From positions 1 to 31,934 of IMG/VR virus record IMGVR_UViG_3300048833_000622: a DNA stretch of 31,934 bases; one strand, 5' to 3'. The stretch is from a virus. The translations under genes were made by a program, and so were the position numbers. Below are positions 1 through 7,571 of this stretch, piece after piece. Numbering within the stretch: the first letter of the stretch is position 1; each line of letters begins with the position of its first letter. The notes under the pieces are model-generated. The model was given only the letters and a program-made list of their open reading frames with translations. It made no database searches and was not told the origin of the DNA.

Positions 1-951
1 CTGCTCGGCGTGCATCTGAGCCATCTTCCAGCCGCCAGGCATTGTTAGTAGAGATCGCTTCTCCAGCTCGATTGGCTCAAACGGTTCAGCGGCGTCGGCT
101 TCACCACCTGCAGGCGCGTCGGTGTAGAGAATCCCAGCGAAGTCAGCCGCTGTTTCGGCAGCCGCTAGAACAGCGAGCGTGAATCGACGAAGTTGTGCGA
201 AGAGTGGCAGTGCTGGCGTGATGTCAGGAATACCACGGATTTGCCCGGGCCGATCGCTGCGAAAATAGTGCAGAATCGAACTGGCATCAATGGTGTCATA
301 GTTCTCGGTCAACGAGAATGCGTCATCGCCTGGGTGTTCTCGGAGTACATCGTATGAAATCGGGTTGCCATGCTCATCAAAGCGAATGCCATCAAGATAG
401 CGATAGCTATCGAGAGCCAAGATTGGCGATGTGACTTGCTCGGCTTCTACGAGCTTCAGATCAAGTTGAACTGGCGAATCGATTCTTGGATTGCTAGTCA
501 GCAAACCAAACAATTCACCATCCGAAACGCGAGCGAGTCGCATCGTGCGAAGCTTCTCTGCCAAGCCAACGGCATCAGCCCAGCCAAAGAACTCTTGCTC
601 AACAAAACGGTTGGCAAACGCATCCGCAGTCAGCATCTGCAATCGAGGTCCGGTACCAACACAGTCGTTGGCCAGAGTCAGCGAAATACCGCGAGCATAG
701 GAATTGTTAGCGATCTCATATCGCGAACGGATGCGTAGTGTGCGGCGCACTTCGGGGCTATTGGCCGCACTGGCCGATAGTCCGTCAGCGGCCGCCCAGT
801 GGCGAACGTTGTCGACCGTGGTGGTCGCTGCGTCGTAGCGACCAAGCAATCTCATTAACGACCAGGGGTGTCGGGTCGAGCGTCCACGGACGAGCGATCG
901 ATCAACTCGATCATCGTTCTTGCTCAACATCCTTGACAACAACTTCAACAT
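1..951 (-). CDS. Phage portal protein, lambda family (partial, C-terminus off the left edge)
   Basis: Translating the minus strand from the ATG at 951 gives 317 uninterrupted residues that run off the window edge. The portal is the ring at the capsid vertex through which DNA is packaged and ejected. Family marks are RRTLRIRSRYEIANNSYARG (about residues 65-84), the following ANDCVGTGPRLQ, and late in the visible part the RPGQIRGIPDITPALP segment, typical of lambda gpB-type (Phage_portal_2) portals. The gene follows the gpW-like gene by 71 bases in the usual lambda order terminase, gpW, portal. A second in-frame ATG lies seven codons in, so the start is uncertain. Only the N-terminal half or so is visible; whether it is intact cannot be judged. 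Confidence 0.88.
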   Translation of the reverse strand, partial: MLKLLSRMLSKNDDRVDRSLVRGRSTRHPWSLMRLLGRYDAATTTVDNVRHWAAADGLSASAANSPEVRRTLRIRSRYEIANNSYARGISLTLANDCVGTGPRLQMLTADAFANRFVEQEFFGWADAVGLAEKLRTMRLARVSDGELFGLLTSNPRIDSPVQLDLKLVEAEQVTSPILALDSYRYLDGIRFDEHGNPISYDVLREHPGDDAFSLTENYDTIDASSILHYFRSDRPGQIRGIPDITPALPLFAQLRRFTLAVLAAAETAADFAGILYTDAPAGGEADAAEPFEPIELEKRSLLTMPGGWKMAQMHAEQ

Positions 952-1022
952 CCGTGAATCAATCCCTACTGTTAAACCCGACACCCCTGCCAATAGAAAC
1001 AAGCTCGATCAGGTGCGAACGA

Positions 1023-1220
1023 TTAGTCCGCGCCCGGTGGCACGAGCTTGTTGAATCGGAGACCACGCTTTAGTTGAGAGGCGGCTGCCTTGGACGCTAG
1101 ATACTTGTCTGCAGCGATCTGTTCGGTGAGCTTATGCTGCTCGACGCTGCCGGCATCGCCCGATGCCTTCGCGGGTGCTTTCGCACTCTCGCGAATTGAG
1201 TCCCTCAGATCGTCTGGCAT
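1023..1220 (-). CDS. Small gpW-like head-tail joining protein
   Basis: This encodes 65 residues, charged and mostly helical, with a central KLTEQIAADKYLASKAAAS helix and a basic end (QLKRGLRFNKLVPPG). Size and position between large terminase and portal match lambda gpW, which closes the head and helps attach the tail. The family is inferred from synteny and size; sequence similarity to gpW itself is weak to my eye. GGACGGAA lies about 7 bases before the ATG as a ribosome site. Promoter-like element A ends about 36 bases upstream of the start, so this gene is probably the first of the head operon, separate from the terminase. Confidence 0.6.
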   Translation of the reverse strand: MPDDLRDSIRESAKAPAKASGDAGSVEQHKLTEQIAADKYLASKAAASQLKRGLRFNKLVPPGAD

Positions 1221-1226
1221 GAGAAG

Positions 1227-1312
1227 TTCCGTCCATTGTCAAAGGTAGCTGTGTCTCTCTACCCCTTGAACTACTCACGAAACATGCAAACTGGCGAAAA
1301 CGATGGACGGAA
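1227..1312. repeat. 10-bp inverted repeat flanking element A
   Basis: TTCCGTCCAT at 1227-1236 and its exact reverse complement ATGGACGGAA at 1303-1312 bracket the promoter-like element at 1257-1300. The left arm also carries the ribosome site of the gpW-like gene. It may be an operator pair, an RNA structure or chance. Confidence 0.4.
1257..1300 (-). promoter_or_regulatory. Promoter-like element A (TTTCGCCAGT-N12-TGAGTAGTTCAA)
   Basis: Read on the minus strand: TTTTCGCCAGT, a 12-base spacer TTGCATGTTTCG, TGAGTAGTTCAA, then GGGGTAGAG. It points at the gpW-like start, about 36 bases downstream. Three more copies occur in the window with identical spacing and always toward a gene (5906-5948, 18315-18357, 22211-22254). 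The sequence is not palindromic, which fits a directional promoter better than a dyad operator. Promoter activity is inference. Confidence 0.7.
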
Positions 1313-1423
1313 TTTAGAAAATAGTTGGATTCGCAGCTTTCATGACGTGAACGAGAGCCAAGACTGTGGCACTTTCCGTACAAGTCAATTTCAAGGGTTT
1401 CGCTGACAAAGCGGAAAGACTCA

Positions 1424-3691
1424 TCATCCCCGTCGTCGCCCCTGCATTTCCTTGAAACTCAGGCGATTTCGCTTCAAGGGGATGTCTCGATCGGTACCGA
1501 AGAGCACCACGCCTTGCATGGATGCCGCAACCGCGGAACCGACGAGACAATCGAACCAGTGGTTGTCGGGTTGCTCGGGTCGTTGTTTCCATTCGTCAAC
1601 TGATCGGCCTCGCCCTTCCGTTTTGATGAAATACTCGGAGGTGAGATGCTCGGAGAGCATACGGTGGGTTTCGGCGCTGCTACCGAAAAGCGATAAGCAG
1701 CCGCGATCGCCCATGGAGACTCGCATCCGAGCATTGATAAATGACTTCCACCAGTTGGTATCGTAGACAACGTGTCGGATGGCACGCTTGCCATGCACAT
1801 TGGGAACCCGCCAGTTGAGACCGACCCGGTCTCCGGGCCGACGTCGATACTCGCTAAACGGTTGACTTGAAGCACCTACGAATCTCCCGTGACTTGGCAT
1901 GATCACGGCGGCATGCTTGGATTGCCGGCAGAACTGATAGACCACGTCGGTCGATTGGCCCCAGTTGGCGTCGATCAAGCAGCGACCGATTCGCATTGCA
2001 GCCCCATCGTCTCGTTGCCACTCGCGATCGAGTAGCTTCGATGTCAGCGACTCAAGACCGGCGTAAATCGAACCTTCGAGCCCAGTTCCCATTGCCTCGG
2101 AACTCAGCGTCTGGCGAGCTTCCCGTAATGTGAAGTACGGACGCTGCTGGTCAGGATAGCAACCATAGTCGATCACATAGCCCGTGAAGTCATCTTCCCA
2201 AGCGGCGACTACATAGAAGAGCAATTTCTGCTGAACGTCGATGAATGCGGTGAGGTGGTTGGCTCCGATAGAGACTAAGCCTCGATCCATGCGGTTGATC
2301 TTGCTTGCAACATCTGCAGGCTTGAGCATCCCATCGCCAACCGTCTCTGCAGGTAGCGGTTGGTTCTGGTATTCAGCGAAGAACGCAGCTTCATCCTGAA
2401 GCTTGAGGTTCATAGCATGCTGGATCGCCGAAAGTTCATCGTAGTTAAATCGCTCCTGCCAGGCGACGACGGCGCCGTCATCCATAGCGGCTTGGTTCTG
2501 ACGATAGAACTCGGTGGCTGCTTCACCACCATCTCCGCTTCGCATCCCTTCCGCGCGGATCTCGGCATAGCGTTCCCATAGCGTTTCGTTCTTTGGGAAG
2601 GAGTAAACCATCTTGGTTCGTTCGCCATTCCATTCGGGATGTCGATTGCGATCGAGGATATTGTCGGCCATATCGCCTGGGCGAATCACCGTGCAAGGCA
2701 TGATGCCCGAGATTTTCTTCCCTGGACCAGCTAAACCGAGCACTGCACCGGCAAGAATGCTTTCGCGATTTGCACATTGCGAGAGAGAACGGGCGCTTTC
2801 GTCCGTTTGGGGATCGTCGAGCACCACAAGGCTAGGACGGACGGTTCTACCATCAGGACGTTTGAACTTCATCCCTCGGATGCGGCCGGTTAGGCCGGCG
2901 ACTTTGATAATCGCACCGCTGGCACTGCTTCCTTCGATGGTTGGCAGCACAACCTCTTTCGCTGTCCATCCGATCTGCGTTCGTTTGCCGTTGTAAAGTT
3001 GCCCGTTCGCGCGATTCGAAATTCCGTCTAGGGCTTGGATCGGAAAGCAAACCTCGGGAAAGTCGGCTAAGAGCAATTCGTTGCTATCGAGTTCGGTTTT
3101 GATCGAATCGAGCATGTCGCAGGCGTGGCCCTCGTCGCTTCCGATCAGACAGACGAAGTTACGATGCCCATAGAGAACGGCCCAGATACATGCGACTTCG
3201 GCAATAGAGCTCTTACCACTGCCTCGGGCCATTGCGAGTGCAAATAGCCCTCCGTGCACAACCGCTTGCTCAATCTTGTTGATGACTTTGATATGGTCCG
3301 GAGACCAAGCGAGGTGAAATGTGAGCGGAAAGTATGTCTCACAAAAGTATCGGAAGTCACGCGATGCGCGATCTTTGCGATCTTTGTTCTCGACCTCTGG
3401 TAGCTCACCGATGTCACGGCCGGCCAGAGCGAGCGCTGCATTGCGTGCCCGAGCTCGCTCCTTCATCGCTTCGTATGAATCGACTCCTGAAATTTGTTTG
3501 GGCGTATGACGTACGACATGCATCCAGGCGCAGTACCGAAGGAGGTCGACCGTCTTATTATCACCGATGCGTGCGCCGGCGCGTTGACGATGCCGATAAA
3601 GCTGGCGTTCGCTGATCACCTCGCCGAGTGGCGTCGAGTTGAGTAGTCGACATAGCTCGCTTGGTTTTAGTTTTCGAGGGTCAGATGGCAT
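1424..3691 (-). CDS. Phage terminase large subunit (GpA type)
   Basis: 755 residues: the ATP-driven motor and nuclease that cuts concatemers and packages phage DNA. Walker A is RGSGKSS at about 156-162, Walker B VVLDDP at about 289-294. The nuclease half has TAFIDVQ (D about 485), CLIDANWGQ (D about 574) and a C-terminal DNHWFDC motif, the spacing expected of a GpA-like RNase-H-fold nuclease. The first 60 residues form a small helical segment (LKPSELCRLLN ... TVDLLRYCAWM) resembling the separate 68-aa small-subunit candidate at 4504-4710. AAGGAAAG about 9 bases before the ATG supports the start. Length is somewhat above the usual 600-700 residues because of that extra N-terminus. No frameshift is seen. 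Confidence 0.92.
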   Translation of the reverse strand: MPSDPRKLKPSELCRLLNSTPLGEVISERQLYRHRQRAGARIGDNKTVDLLRYCAWMHVVRHTPKQISGVDSYEAMKERARARNAALALAGRDIGELPEVENKDRKDRASRDFRYFCETYFPLTFHLAWSPDHIKVINKIEQAVVHGGLFALAMARGSGKSSIAEVACIWAVLYGHRNFVCLIGSDEGHACDMLDSIKTELDSNELLLADFPEVCFPIQALDGISNRANGQLYNGKRTQIGWTAKEVVLPTIEGSSASGAIIKVAGLTGRIRGMKFKRPDGRTVRPSLVVLDDPQTDESARSLSQCANRESILAGAVLGLAGPGKKISGIMPCTVIRPGDMADNILDRNRHPEWNGERTKMVYSFPKNETLWERYAEIRAEGMRSGDGGEAATEFYRQNQAAMDDGAVVAWQERFNYDELSAIQHAMNLKLQDEAAFFAEYQNQPLPAETVGDGMLKPADVASKINRMDRGLVSIGANHLTAFIDVQQKLLFYVVAAWEDDFTGYVIDYGCYPDQQRPYFTLREARQTLSSEAMGTGLEGSIYAGLESLTSKLLDREWQRDDGAAMRIGRCLIDANWGQSTDVVYQFCRQSKHAAVIMPSHGRFVGASSQPFSEYRRRPGDRVGLNWRVPNVHGKRAIRHVVYDTNWWKSFINARMRVSMGDRGCLSLFGSSAETHRMLSEHLTSEYFIKTEGRGRSVDEWKQRPEQPDNHWFDCLVGSAVAASMQGVVLFGTDRDIPLKRNRLSFKEMQGRRRG

Positions 3692-3866
3692 TCCGTTATA
3701 CTTTCCTTTGATTCTTCATGATGAATACGAGTCGAATTGCAACGTCGTGGCCCTGCGGATCAGTGAATTTCCATCGAGCGGAATCTGTCGGAGTAAAGTG
3801 ACAGTTAGAAGGCTCCGGAGTAAAATGGGGATTCGTTAGGATTCGAACGCAACCAGGATCATCACG

Positions 3867-4103
3867 ATGGTTATCAAAGGTACAGTCCACAATGGACAAA
3901 TCAGATTCGAAAACTCTGCATTGCCAGAGGGGACGCAAGTCTTGATTACGCCCATTCATCTTCCCGCCGCAAAGGTTGCGAAAGAGGATGATATGCAACG
4001 TCTAAAGGAAGAGATTCAGCGTATAGCGTCCCTCGCTTGCGAGAATGAAACTGATGATGGCTTTTCTGGTGCCGATCACGATAAACTTCTGTACGGGATC
4101 TAA
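3867..4103 (+). CDS. Antitoxin of a VapBC-type pair (DUF104-like N-terminus)
   Basis: 78 residues. The N-terminus, MVIKGTVHNGQIRFENSALPEGTQVLITP, is a short beta-rich segment like the DUF104/VapB-type antitoxins that bind DNA and their toxin. The C-terminal half is helical and acidic, as expected for the toxin-wrapping tail. The PIN-domain toxin gene starts two bases after its stop. The pair is transcribed opposite to the surrounding terminase genes and sits between the small and large terminase candidates. The 175 bases before the gene, up to the terminase start, contain CGGAGTAAA twice (about 3788 and 3817), a possible autoregulatory site. Function is inferred from pairing and the N-terminal pattern. 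Confidence 0.7.
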   Translation: MVIKGTVHNGQIRFENSALPEGTQVLITPIHLPAAKVAKEDDMQRLKEEIQRIASLACENETDDGFSGADHDKLLYGI

Positions 4104-4105
4104 GT

Positions 4106-4501
4106 TTGATTTTCATTGATACTGGAGTTTGGTTCTCTCTCCTTGTAGCGAAGGATCCGAACCACCAAAAAACGGCAAAATGGTTCGAATCACTTCATGA
4201 ACCGGTGGTCACAAGCGACTACGTTGTTGATGAAGCACTTACTCTCCTATTGATGAGAGGCGAGCGTGCCAAAGCGATCGAGTTTGGAAATCTTGTCATC
4301 GTTGGGCCAATCGCGATTTTGCATAAGATCACTGAAGATCAGTTCAATCGGAGTTGGATTCTGTTTCAAAGACTCGCATCATCCGGGTTAAGTTTTACAG
4401 ACTGTACTTCGCACATCGTTTGTATTGACTTAGGCATCAAAACGGTTGCATCATTTGATCAACACTTCCAAACAACCGGCCGTTTCCTTCTCGCTCCCTG
4501 A
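4106..4501 (+). CDS. PIN-domain ribonuclease toxin (VapC family)
   Basis: 131 residues, the normal VapC size. PIN-domain acidic residues are visible: D5 in FIDTGVWF, E43 in VVDEALTLL, D99 in SFTDCTS and D118 in ASFDQHF. VapC toxins are Mg-dependent ribonucleases that cut tRNA or rRNA when free of antitoxin. The start is a TTG two bases after the antitoxin stop, implying translational coupling. It ends 2 bases before the end of the convergent gene at 4504. The pair may stabilise the element or act in phage defence; the sequence does not decide. Confidence 0.85.
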   Translation: MIFIDTGVWFSLLVAKDPNHQKTAKWFESLHEPVVTSDYVVDEALTLLLMRGERAKAIEFGNLVIVGPIAILHKITEDQFNRSWILFQRLASSGLSFTDCTSHIVCIDLGIKTVASFDQHFQTTGRFLLAP

Positions 4502-4503
4502 AC

Positions 4504-4710
4504 TCATTCACCACGACCCATCTCCTTTGCTTGCCAAGCGCTATAGTTCACGAGGTTGATAGTGCCATCGGCGTTCCCGGGCGCACCTTCATGGAGATCC
4601 TGTCGAATCTTCTCGGCATCGATCCGCTCTCGGTAGGCAGCTGACAGAAGTTTCGCGGCTTGTTCGATCGAGAGCCTCGTCGGATCGACCGGCTGTTTGT
4701 CCTCACTCAT
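4504..4710 (-). CDS. Small DNA-binding-like protein, candidate terminase small subunit
   Basis: 68 residues. LSIEQAAKLLSAAYRERI, then DLHEGAP, then DGTINLVNYSAWQ is the pattern of short phage helical/winged proteins found just upstream of the large terminase. The same pattern appears in residues 8-57 of the large terminase here (L, LL, I, G and T-x-[NV]-L-x-x-Y-x-AW align over about 50 residues). The role, recognition of the packaging site, is inferred from position and this resemblance. GGAGG sits 9 bases before the ATG. An 11-codon reading frame (MNYQGTEEYDE, ATG at 4738) spans that ribosome site and ends over the start codon; it could be a leader minigene or chance. Confidence 0.6.
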   Translation of the reverse strand: MSEDKQPVDPTRLSIEQAAKLLSAAYRERIDAEKIRQDLHEGAPGNADGTINLVNYSAWQAKEMGRGE

Positions 4711-4841
4711 CGTATTCCTCCGTGCCTTGGTAGTTCATAACGTTGGGCCACCGTTTGCGCCCTGTCGCGTTCCTGCCTCCAGTTCGCCTGTTTATGCGAA
4801 GCATGTTTGGACACAACGGTGGCGTAATGTTGGGGCACCTT

Positions 4842-4880
4842 TTGTCGCTTAGAAAACATGCAAAATTGCTGAAAAAACAT
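4842..4880 (-). promoter_or_regulatory. Possible diverged fifth copy of the promoter-like element
   Basis: On the minus strand this stretch contains TTTGCATGTTT, an 11-base exact match to the spacer region of element A, with weaker matches at the two conserved boxes (AGCAATT for CGCCAGT; TAAGCGACAAAAGG for TGAGTAGTTCAAGG). It would point at the small terminase candidate about 130 bases away, an operon that otherwise lacks a copy. The conserved boxes match poorly, so this is only a candidate. Confidence 0.25.
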
Positions 4881-4985
4881 GATGCAATTCGCTGGATGAT
4901 TCGTTCCCCGCAGGGCTTCATGTGTGTTGTCGCGACGCGAAGATCGCTTCGCCAAACACACCTCGAACCCTCTGGGAGAATAAAG

Positions 4986-5843
4986 ATGAACGCAAACGAG
5001 ATTGCCTTTGGAATCGAATTCGAGACCACCCTCCCCGGCGCCGACACCACACCCATTGGCCCGTACCACAACGGATACCAAGTCCCCTGGTTGCCAACCG
5101 GTTGGAGAGCTGAACGCGATGGTAGCATCCGCCCTGAGAGCCCATGCCGCAAAGGATGCGAGTTCGTAAGCCCCAAGCTGAAAGGGTACGAAGGCCTCAA
5201 GGAAATCGAAGAAGCGATCGACCAAATCAACGCTCGTGGGGGACGTGTAAATTCGAGCTGCGGGCTTCATCTTTCGGTTGAATGGAATGGCAACGCAGCG
5301 GCACTCGCACGACTGATCTCCCTGGTTGGCAACCACGAGAAAGCGATTTTCGCGAGTACTGGGACTCGCCGCCGCGAACAAACGATCTACACCAAGCAGA
5401 TCAAGCAATACGGCGACAAAGACGCTGCGAAGAATCGATGTGAAGCGGATCGCTACCACCTGCTGAACCTTACCCACCTCGCTGCCGGTAGAAACCGTAT
5501 CGAATTTCGGGCTTTCGCAGGAACTCTCAACAAGACCAAGGTGGTCGGATACCTGATGGTGGTTTTGGGATTGGTAGAGCTGGCCCTGAACACCAAACGC
5601 TGCAGCGATTGGGACTACATCAAGAAGGAAGGAACCAAAAGCTGCTGGGATAGACCAGGCGCCGGCCTTGGGGAAACGGAGATCAACCGATTGTTCTACC
5701 GCCTCGGTTGGACCAAGGGTTGGTACAAGGGCGCTCTTCGCGACAAGGTTTACGGGGAGATCACAGGGGAAACCAAACCGGATTGGAAGGCGATCAAGAC
5801 CAAGCTGATCGAGCTTGCCCGCAAGTACGACCGCGCGGCCTAG
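4986..5843 (+). CDS. Putative amidoligase (Amidoligase_2 family)
   Basis: 285 residues from an ATG preceded by GGGAG. Amidoligases of this glutamine-synthetase-like fold form amide or peptide bonds using ATP. Marks visible are GIEFET at about residues 9-14, GCEFVSPKLKG near 58-68, NSSCGLHLSV near 90-99 and RNRIEFRAFAGTLN near 165-178, in the family order. The substrate is unknown; family members in phages and mobile elements are thought to modify peptides or cell-wall material. It is divergent from the packaging operon and followed at once by a strong terminator, so it is a single-gene unit. The reading frame could extend upstream to 4743, but the added stretch has no family match and poor coding character. 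Confidence 0.82.
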   Translation: MNANEIAFGIEFETTLPGADTTPIGPYHNGYQVPWLPTGWRAERDGSIRPESPCRKGCEFVSPKLKGYEGLKEIEEAIDQINARGGRVNSSCGLHLSVEWNGNAAALARLISLVGNHEKAIFASTGTRRREQTIYTKQIKQYGDKDAAKNRCEADRYHLLNLTHLAAGRNRIEFRAFAGTLNKTKVVGYLMVVLGLVELALNTKRCSDWDYIKKEGTKSCWDRPGAGLGETEINRLFYRLGWTKGWYKGALRDKVYGEITGETKPDWKAIKTKLIELARKYDRAA

Positions 5844-5857
5844 GACTAATCCAGACG

Positions 5858-5886
5858 AAACGCCGGGAAAACAATCCCGGCGTTTT
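5858..5886 (+). terminator. Rho-independent terminator after the amidoligase
   Basis: AAACGCCGGGA (5858-5868), a 6-base loop AAACAA and TCCCGGCGTTT (5875-5885), followed by a T: a perfect 11-bp stem with a T-rich end, 15 bases after the amidoligase stop. Confidence 0.9.
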
Positions 5887-5905
5887 GACGTTTTCTGGCC
5901 CACCA

Positions 5906-5948
5906 TTTCGCCAGTATGGCGTCGGCTTGAGTAGTTCAAAGATAGTGG
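5906..5948 (+). promoter_or_regulatory. Promoter-like element D
   Basis: TTTCGCCAGT (5906-5915), 12-base spacer, TGAGTAGTTCAA (5928-5939), then AGATAGTGG. It matches elements A, B and C with the same spacing. It lies just after the amidoligase terminator and points at the small-gene cluster starting at 6126. The leader is longer here (about 180 bases) than at the other copies and carries the palindrome at 5985-5998. Confidence 0.7.
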
Positions 5949-5984
5949 GCAATCGTCTTCGGCGTCGTCGCATATCGCGTTTTG

Positions 5985-5998
5985 TGCGACATGTCGCA
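5985..5998. promoter_or_regulatory. Operator-like palindrome TGCGACATGTCGCA
   Basis: A perfect 14-bp palindrome, 46 bases downstream of element D in the leader of the accessory cluster. The core GCGACATGTCGC recurs at 19209-19220 and, as the 10-bp core, at 19092-19101, both upstream of the sigma-like gene. A dimeric repressor site shared by the two units is likely; the binding protein is unknown. Confidence 0.6.
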
Positions 5999-6125
5999 GA
6001 TCAGAGAAACCTGTGAGATTTGCCATTAATCCTCGCATGTTCGGCTTGAGGTTATCTAAACCGCATGGCTCCATGGTGTCATCGCGTAAGCGATTCGAAA
6101 CCGAGTTCCCAACGGAGACACAAAC

Positions 6126-6383
6126 ATGACCAACGCAAGCAACCCACACGCAGCGACCGACGCGACCCTTCGCCAAATCTTCAAGGCGATGGACGCCCAC
6201 CAAGCCCAAGAGATCCGCGAAGCCTACTACAAGGCGATCGAGGGACTGATGACCTTGGCTGAAACCCTCGAAGTCGCCGACGCACAACAAACCCCCAGCG
6301 CCGGCCCGCTTCTCACCGAACACTTCCACGCGGTCCAAGCGTTGGACGCCATGAAGAACAGCCGCCTCGGCAAGATCCTCTAA
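6126..6383 (+). CDS. Small helical protein of unknown function
   Basis: 85 residues, not recognised. It is largely helical and alanine-rich (QIFKAMDAHQAQEIREAYYKAIEGLMTLAETLEVADA), with a middle turn and the end HFHAVQALDAMKNSRLGKIL. There are no cysteines, membrane segments or catalytic motif. GGAGA lies about 9 bases before the ATG. It is the first gene after element D and the palindrome, so it leads the accessory cluster; the next gene follows by 30 bases. Codon use is typical of the neighbours and strongly coding-like. Intracellular; role unknown. Confidence 0.75.
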   Translation: MTNASNPHAATDATLRQIFKAMDAHQAQEIREAYYKAIEGLMTLAETLEVADAQQTPSAGPLLTEHFHAVQALDAMKNSRLGKIL

Positions 6384-6413
6384 ACCCAAGAACATAACGA
6401 AGGAGAAATCAAC

Positions 6414-6671
6414 ATGAAGCTCGACACCTTGATCGAAATCCTGAACGACTACCGCGAAGAGTTCGGAGGCGACGCGGAAGTGCGATTGATGACCCAGCAA
6501 AACTGGCCCTTTGAGAACCGTATCTGCGGTGTAACGAGCGGCCGCGACATGAACGAATCGGATGAGGACGATGACCAAGATGTCGCCGACGACCAAACGG
6601 TCTACATCGTCGAAGGGGGGCAAATCTGCTACGGCAGCAAGAGGGCTTGGGAAAACTACAAGGATAGCTGA
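6414..6671 (+). CDS. Small acidic protein of unknown function
   Basis: 85 residues with a strong ribosome site (GGAGA). The pattern LIEILNDYREEFGGDAEVRLMTQQNWPFEN, then a very acidic patch (ESDEDDDQD) and VYIVEGGQICYGSKRAWEN recalls small proteins of phages and plasmids with no assigned role. The acidic segment might mimic DNA or bind a basic partner, as some phage anti-defence proteins do, but nothing here proves that. It is second in the accessory cluster, 6 bases ahead of the next gene. Confidence 0.75.
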   Translation: MKLDTLIEILNDYREEFGGDAEVRLMTQQNWPFENRICGVTSGRDMNESDEDDDQDVADDQTVYIVEGGQICYGSKRAWENYKDS

Positions 6672-6677
6672 ACGCAA

Positions 6678-6917
6678 ATGTATATCGGACAACTTCATTT
6701 GGTAACCGACCTCGAAGACGGAGATCGGGCCTATCCAGAGGCGAACGTCTCGTACGAAATCGAATCGATTGACGACTCTTCGCTCAATACGACCGTCGCG
6801 TATGTCGAGCGACGAGGGAATCGGCTGATTGCAAGAGGATACAACGGACGGGATTACGCCGTCTCGGGCGTCGATGGTTACGAACTTTACGCGGTTCGAA
6901 AGCCGCCACAGCGATGA
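6678..6917 (+). CDS. Small protein of unknown function
   Basis: 79 residues, starting 6 bases after the previous stop, hence co-transcribed. It looks mostly beta-structured: MYIGQLHLVT, VSYEIESIDD, TVAYVERRGNRLIARGY and YAVSGVDGYELYAV. No family recognised. A terminator-like hairpin follows at 6939-6972, closing the three-gene unit. Confidence 0.65.
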   Translation: MYIGQLHLVTDLEDGDRAYPEANVSYEIESIDDSSLNTTVAYVERRGNRLIARGYNGRDYAVSGVDGYELYAVRKPPQR

Positions 6918-6938
6918 TGATTGCCCGCTTCGCGACAT

Positions 6939-6972
6939 CGCCCCACGTTTGCGACGTGAGGGCGTTCTTTTC
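6939..6972 (+). terminator. Probable terminator after the three-gene unit
   Basis: CGCCCCACGT (6939-6948) pairs with ACGTGAGGGCG (6954-6964) with one bulged base around a 5-base loop, followed by TTCTTTTCTC. It lies 21 bases after the 6917 stop. The remaining 190 bases up to 7163 are AT-richer and probably hold a promoter for the next unit, but no clear motif is seen. Confidence 0.6.
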
Positions 6973-7163
6973 TCGATTGGCGTCATTTCCCCCAGATGCA
7001 ATGCGATGCGACTGTGGCCAAACGGTTGCGACTGTGGGGCTCGGAAACATTCTTCAAAAAAGCATCGAACTACTTTTTGAATTGCCTTGCTGTTTATCAA
7101 CGTGCATGGCTCATGTGTGTATACGCCAAAACGAATTGATAACCCAAACGAAGAGATGCATAG

Positions 7164-7478
7164 ATGACCCACCACGACCTCGACCTGACGATCACCAAGA
7201 TCAGCCACCGAACCCCTGGGGCTGGAGGTTCTTGGGTCCAAGGGAAGATCAACAACGAATACCGATTCGATGCCCTGGTCTTCTCCGAGCACGCGGAATG
7301 CGAATCGTACGAATTGGGTCGGAGCAAGATTTCGAAGCTTTGTATCCAACGCTTTCCCGATCGCGCGGTGATGTTCAACTTCGACCGCGGGCTGGATGTC
7401 GCTGCGGTCAACACCGAGGTTCAGGTGGTGGTTGATTTTCTTTGCGAAGGACTCTCCGACTTGGTCTTTGGTCAATAA
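7164..7478 (+). CDS. Small protein, possibly DUF7678-like
   Basis: 104 residues. WVQGKINNEYRFDALVFSEHAE, GRSKISKLCIQ and FNFDRGLDVAA follow a pattern I associate with DUF7678 proteins of plasmids and phages (WxxGxI ... RISKLxI ... YDRGWD); this assignment is from memory. The biochemical role is unknown. It starts an apparent second transcription unit after the hairpin at 6939-6972. The ribosome site is weak (AAGAGA). No membrane or secretion signal. Confidence 0.7.
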   Translation: MTHHDLDLTITKISHRTPGAGGSWVQGKINNEYRFDALVFSEHAECESYELGRSKISKLCIQRFPDRAVMFNFDRGLDVAAVNTEVQVVVDFLCEGLSDLVFGQ

Positions 7479-7571
7479 GCCGAAACGCGGAGAGGATCCG
7501 CGTCGCCGATCGGTGGTTCGATCGGCCTGACGATGGCAGCCAACCACGAACATGAACACAAGGTGATCAAG

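Noticed and set aside
3601-3650. Near match to the promoter-like element (TCGCC then TTGAGTAGT) inside the terminase gene
   Set aside because: It lies within coding sequence near the terminase N-terminus, the first box is broken (CGCCGAG) and the second lacks TTCAA; it points against the gene.
3696-3998. 100-codon minus-strand frame ahead of the terminase
   Set aside because: Half of it is antisense to the antitoxin gene; no ribosome site or known domain. The part outside the antitoxin could be a decayed fragment, but that is not supported.
7060-7085. GAACTACT before the 104-aa gene
   Set aside because: Wrong orientation for the downstream gene and no partner CGCCAGT box at 12-base spacing.
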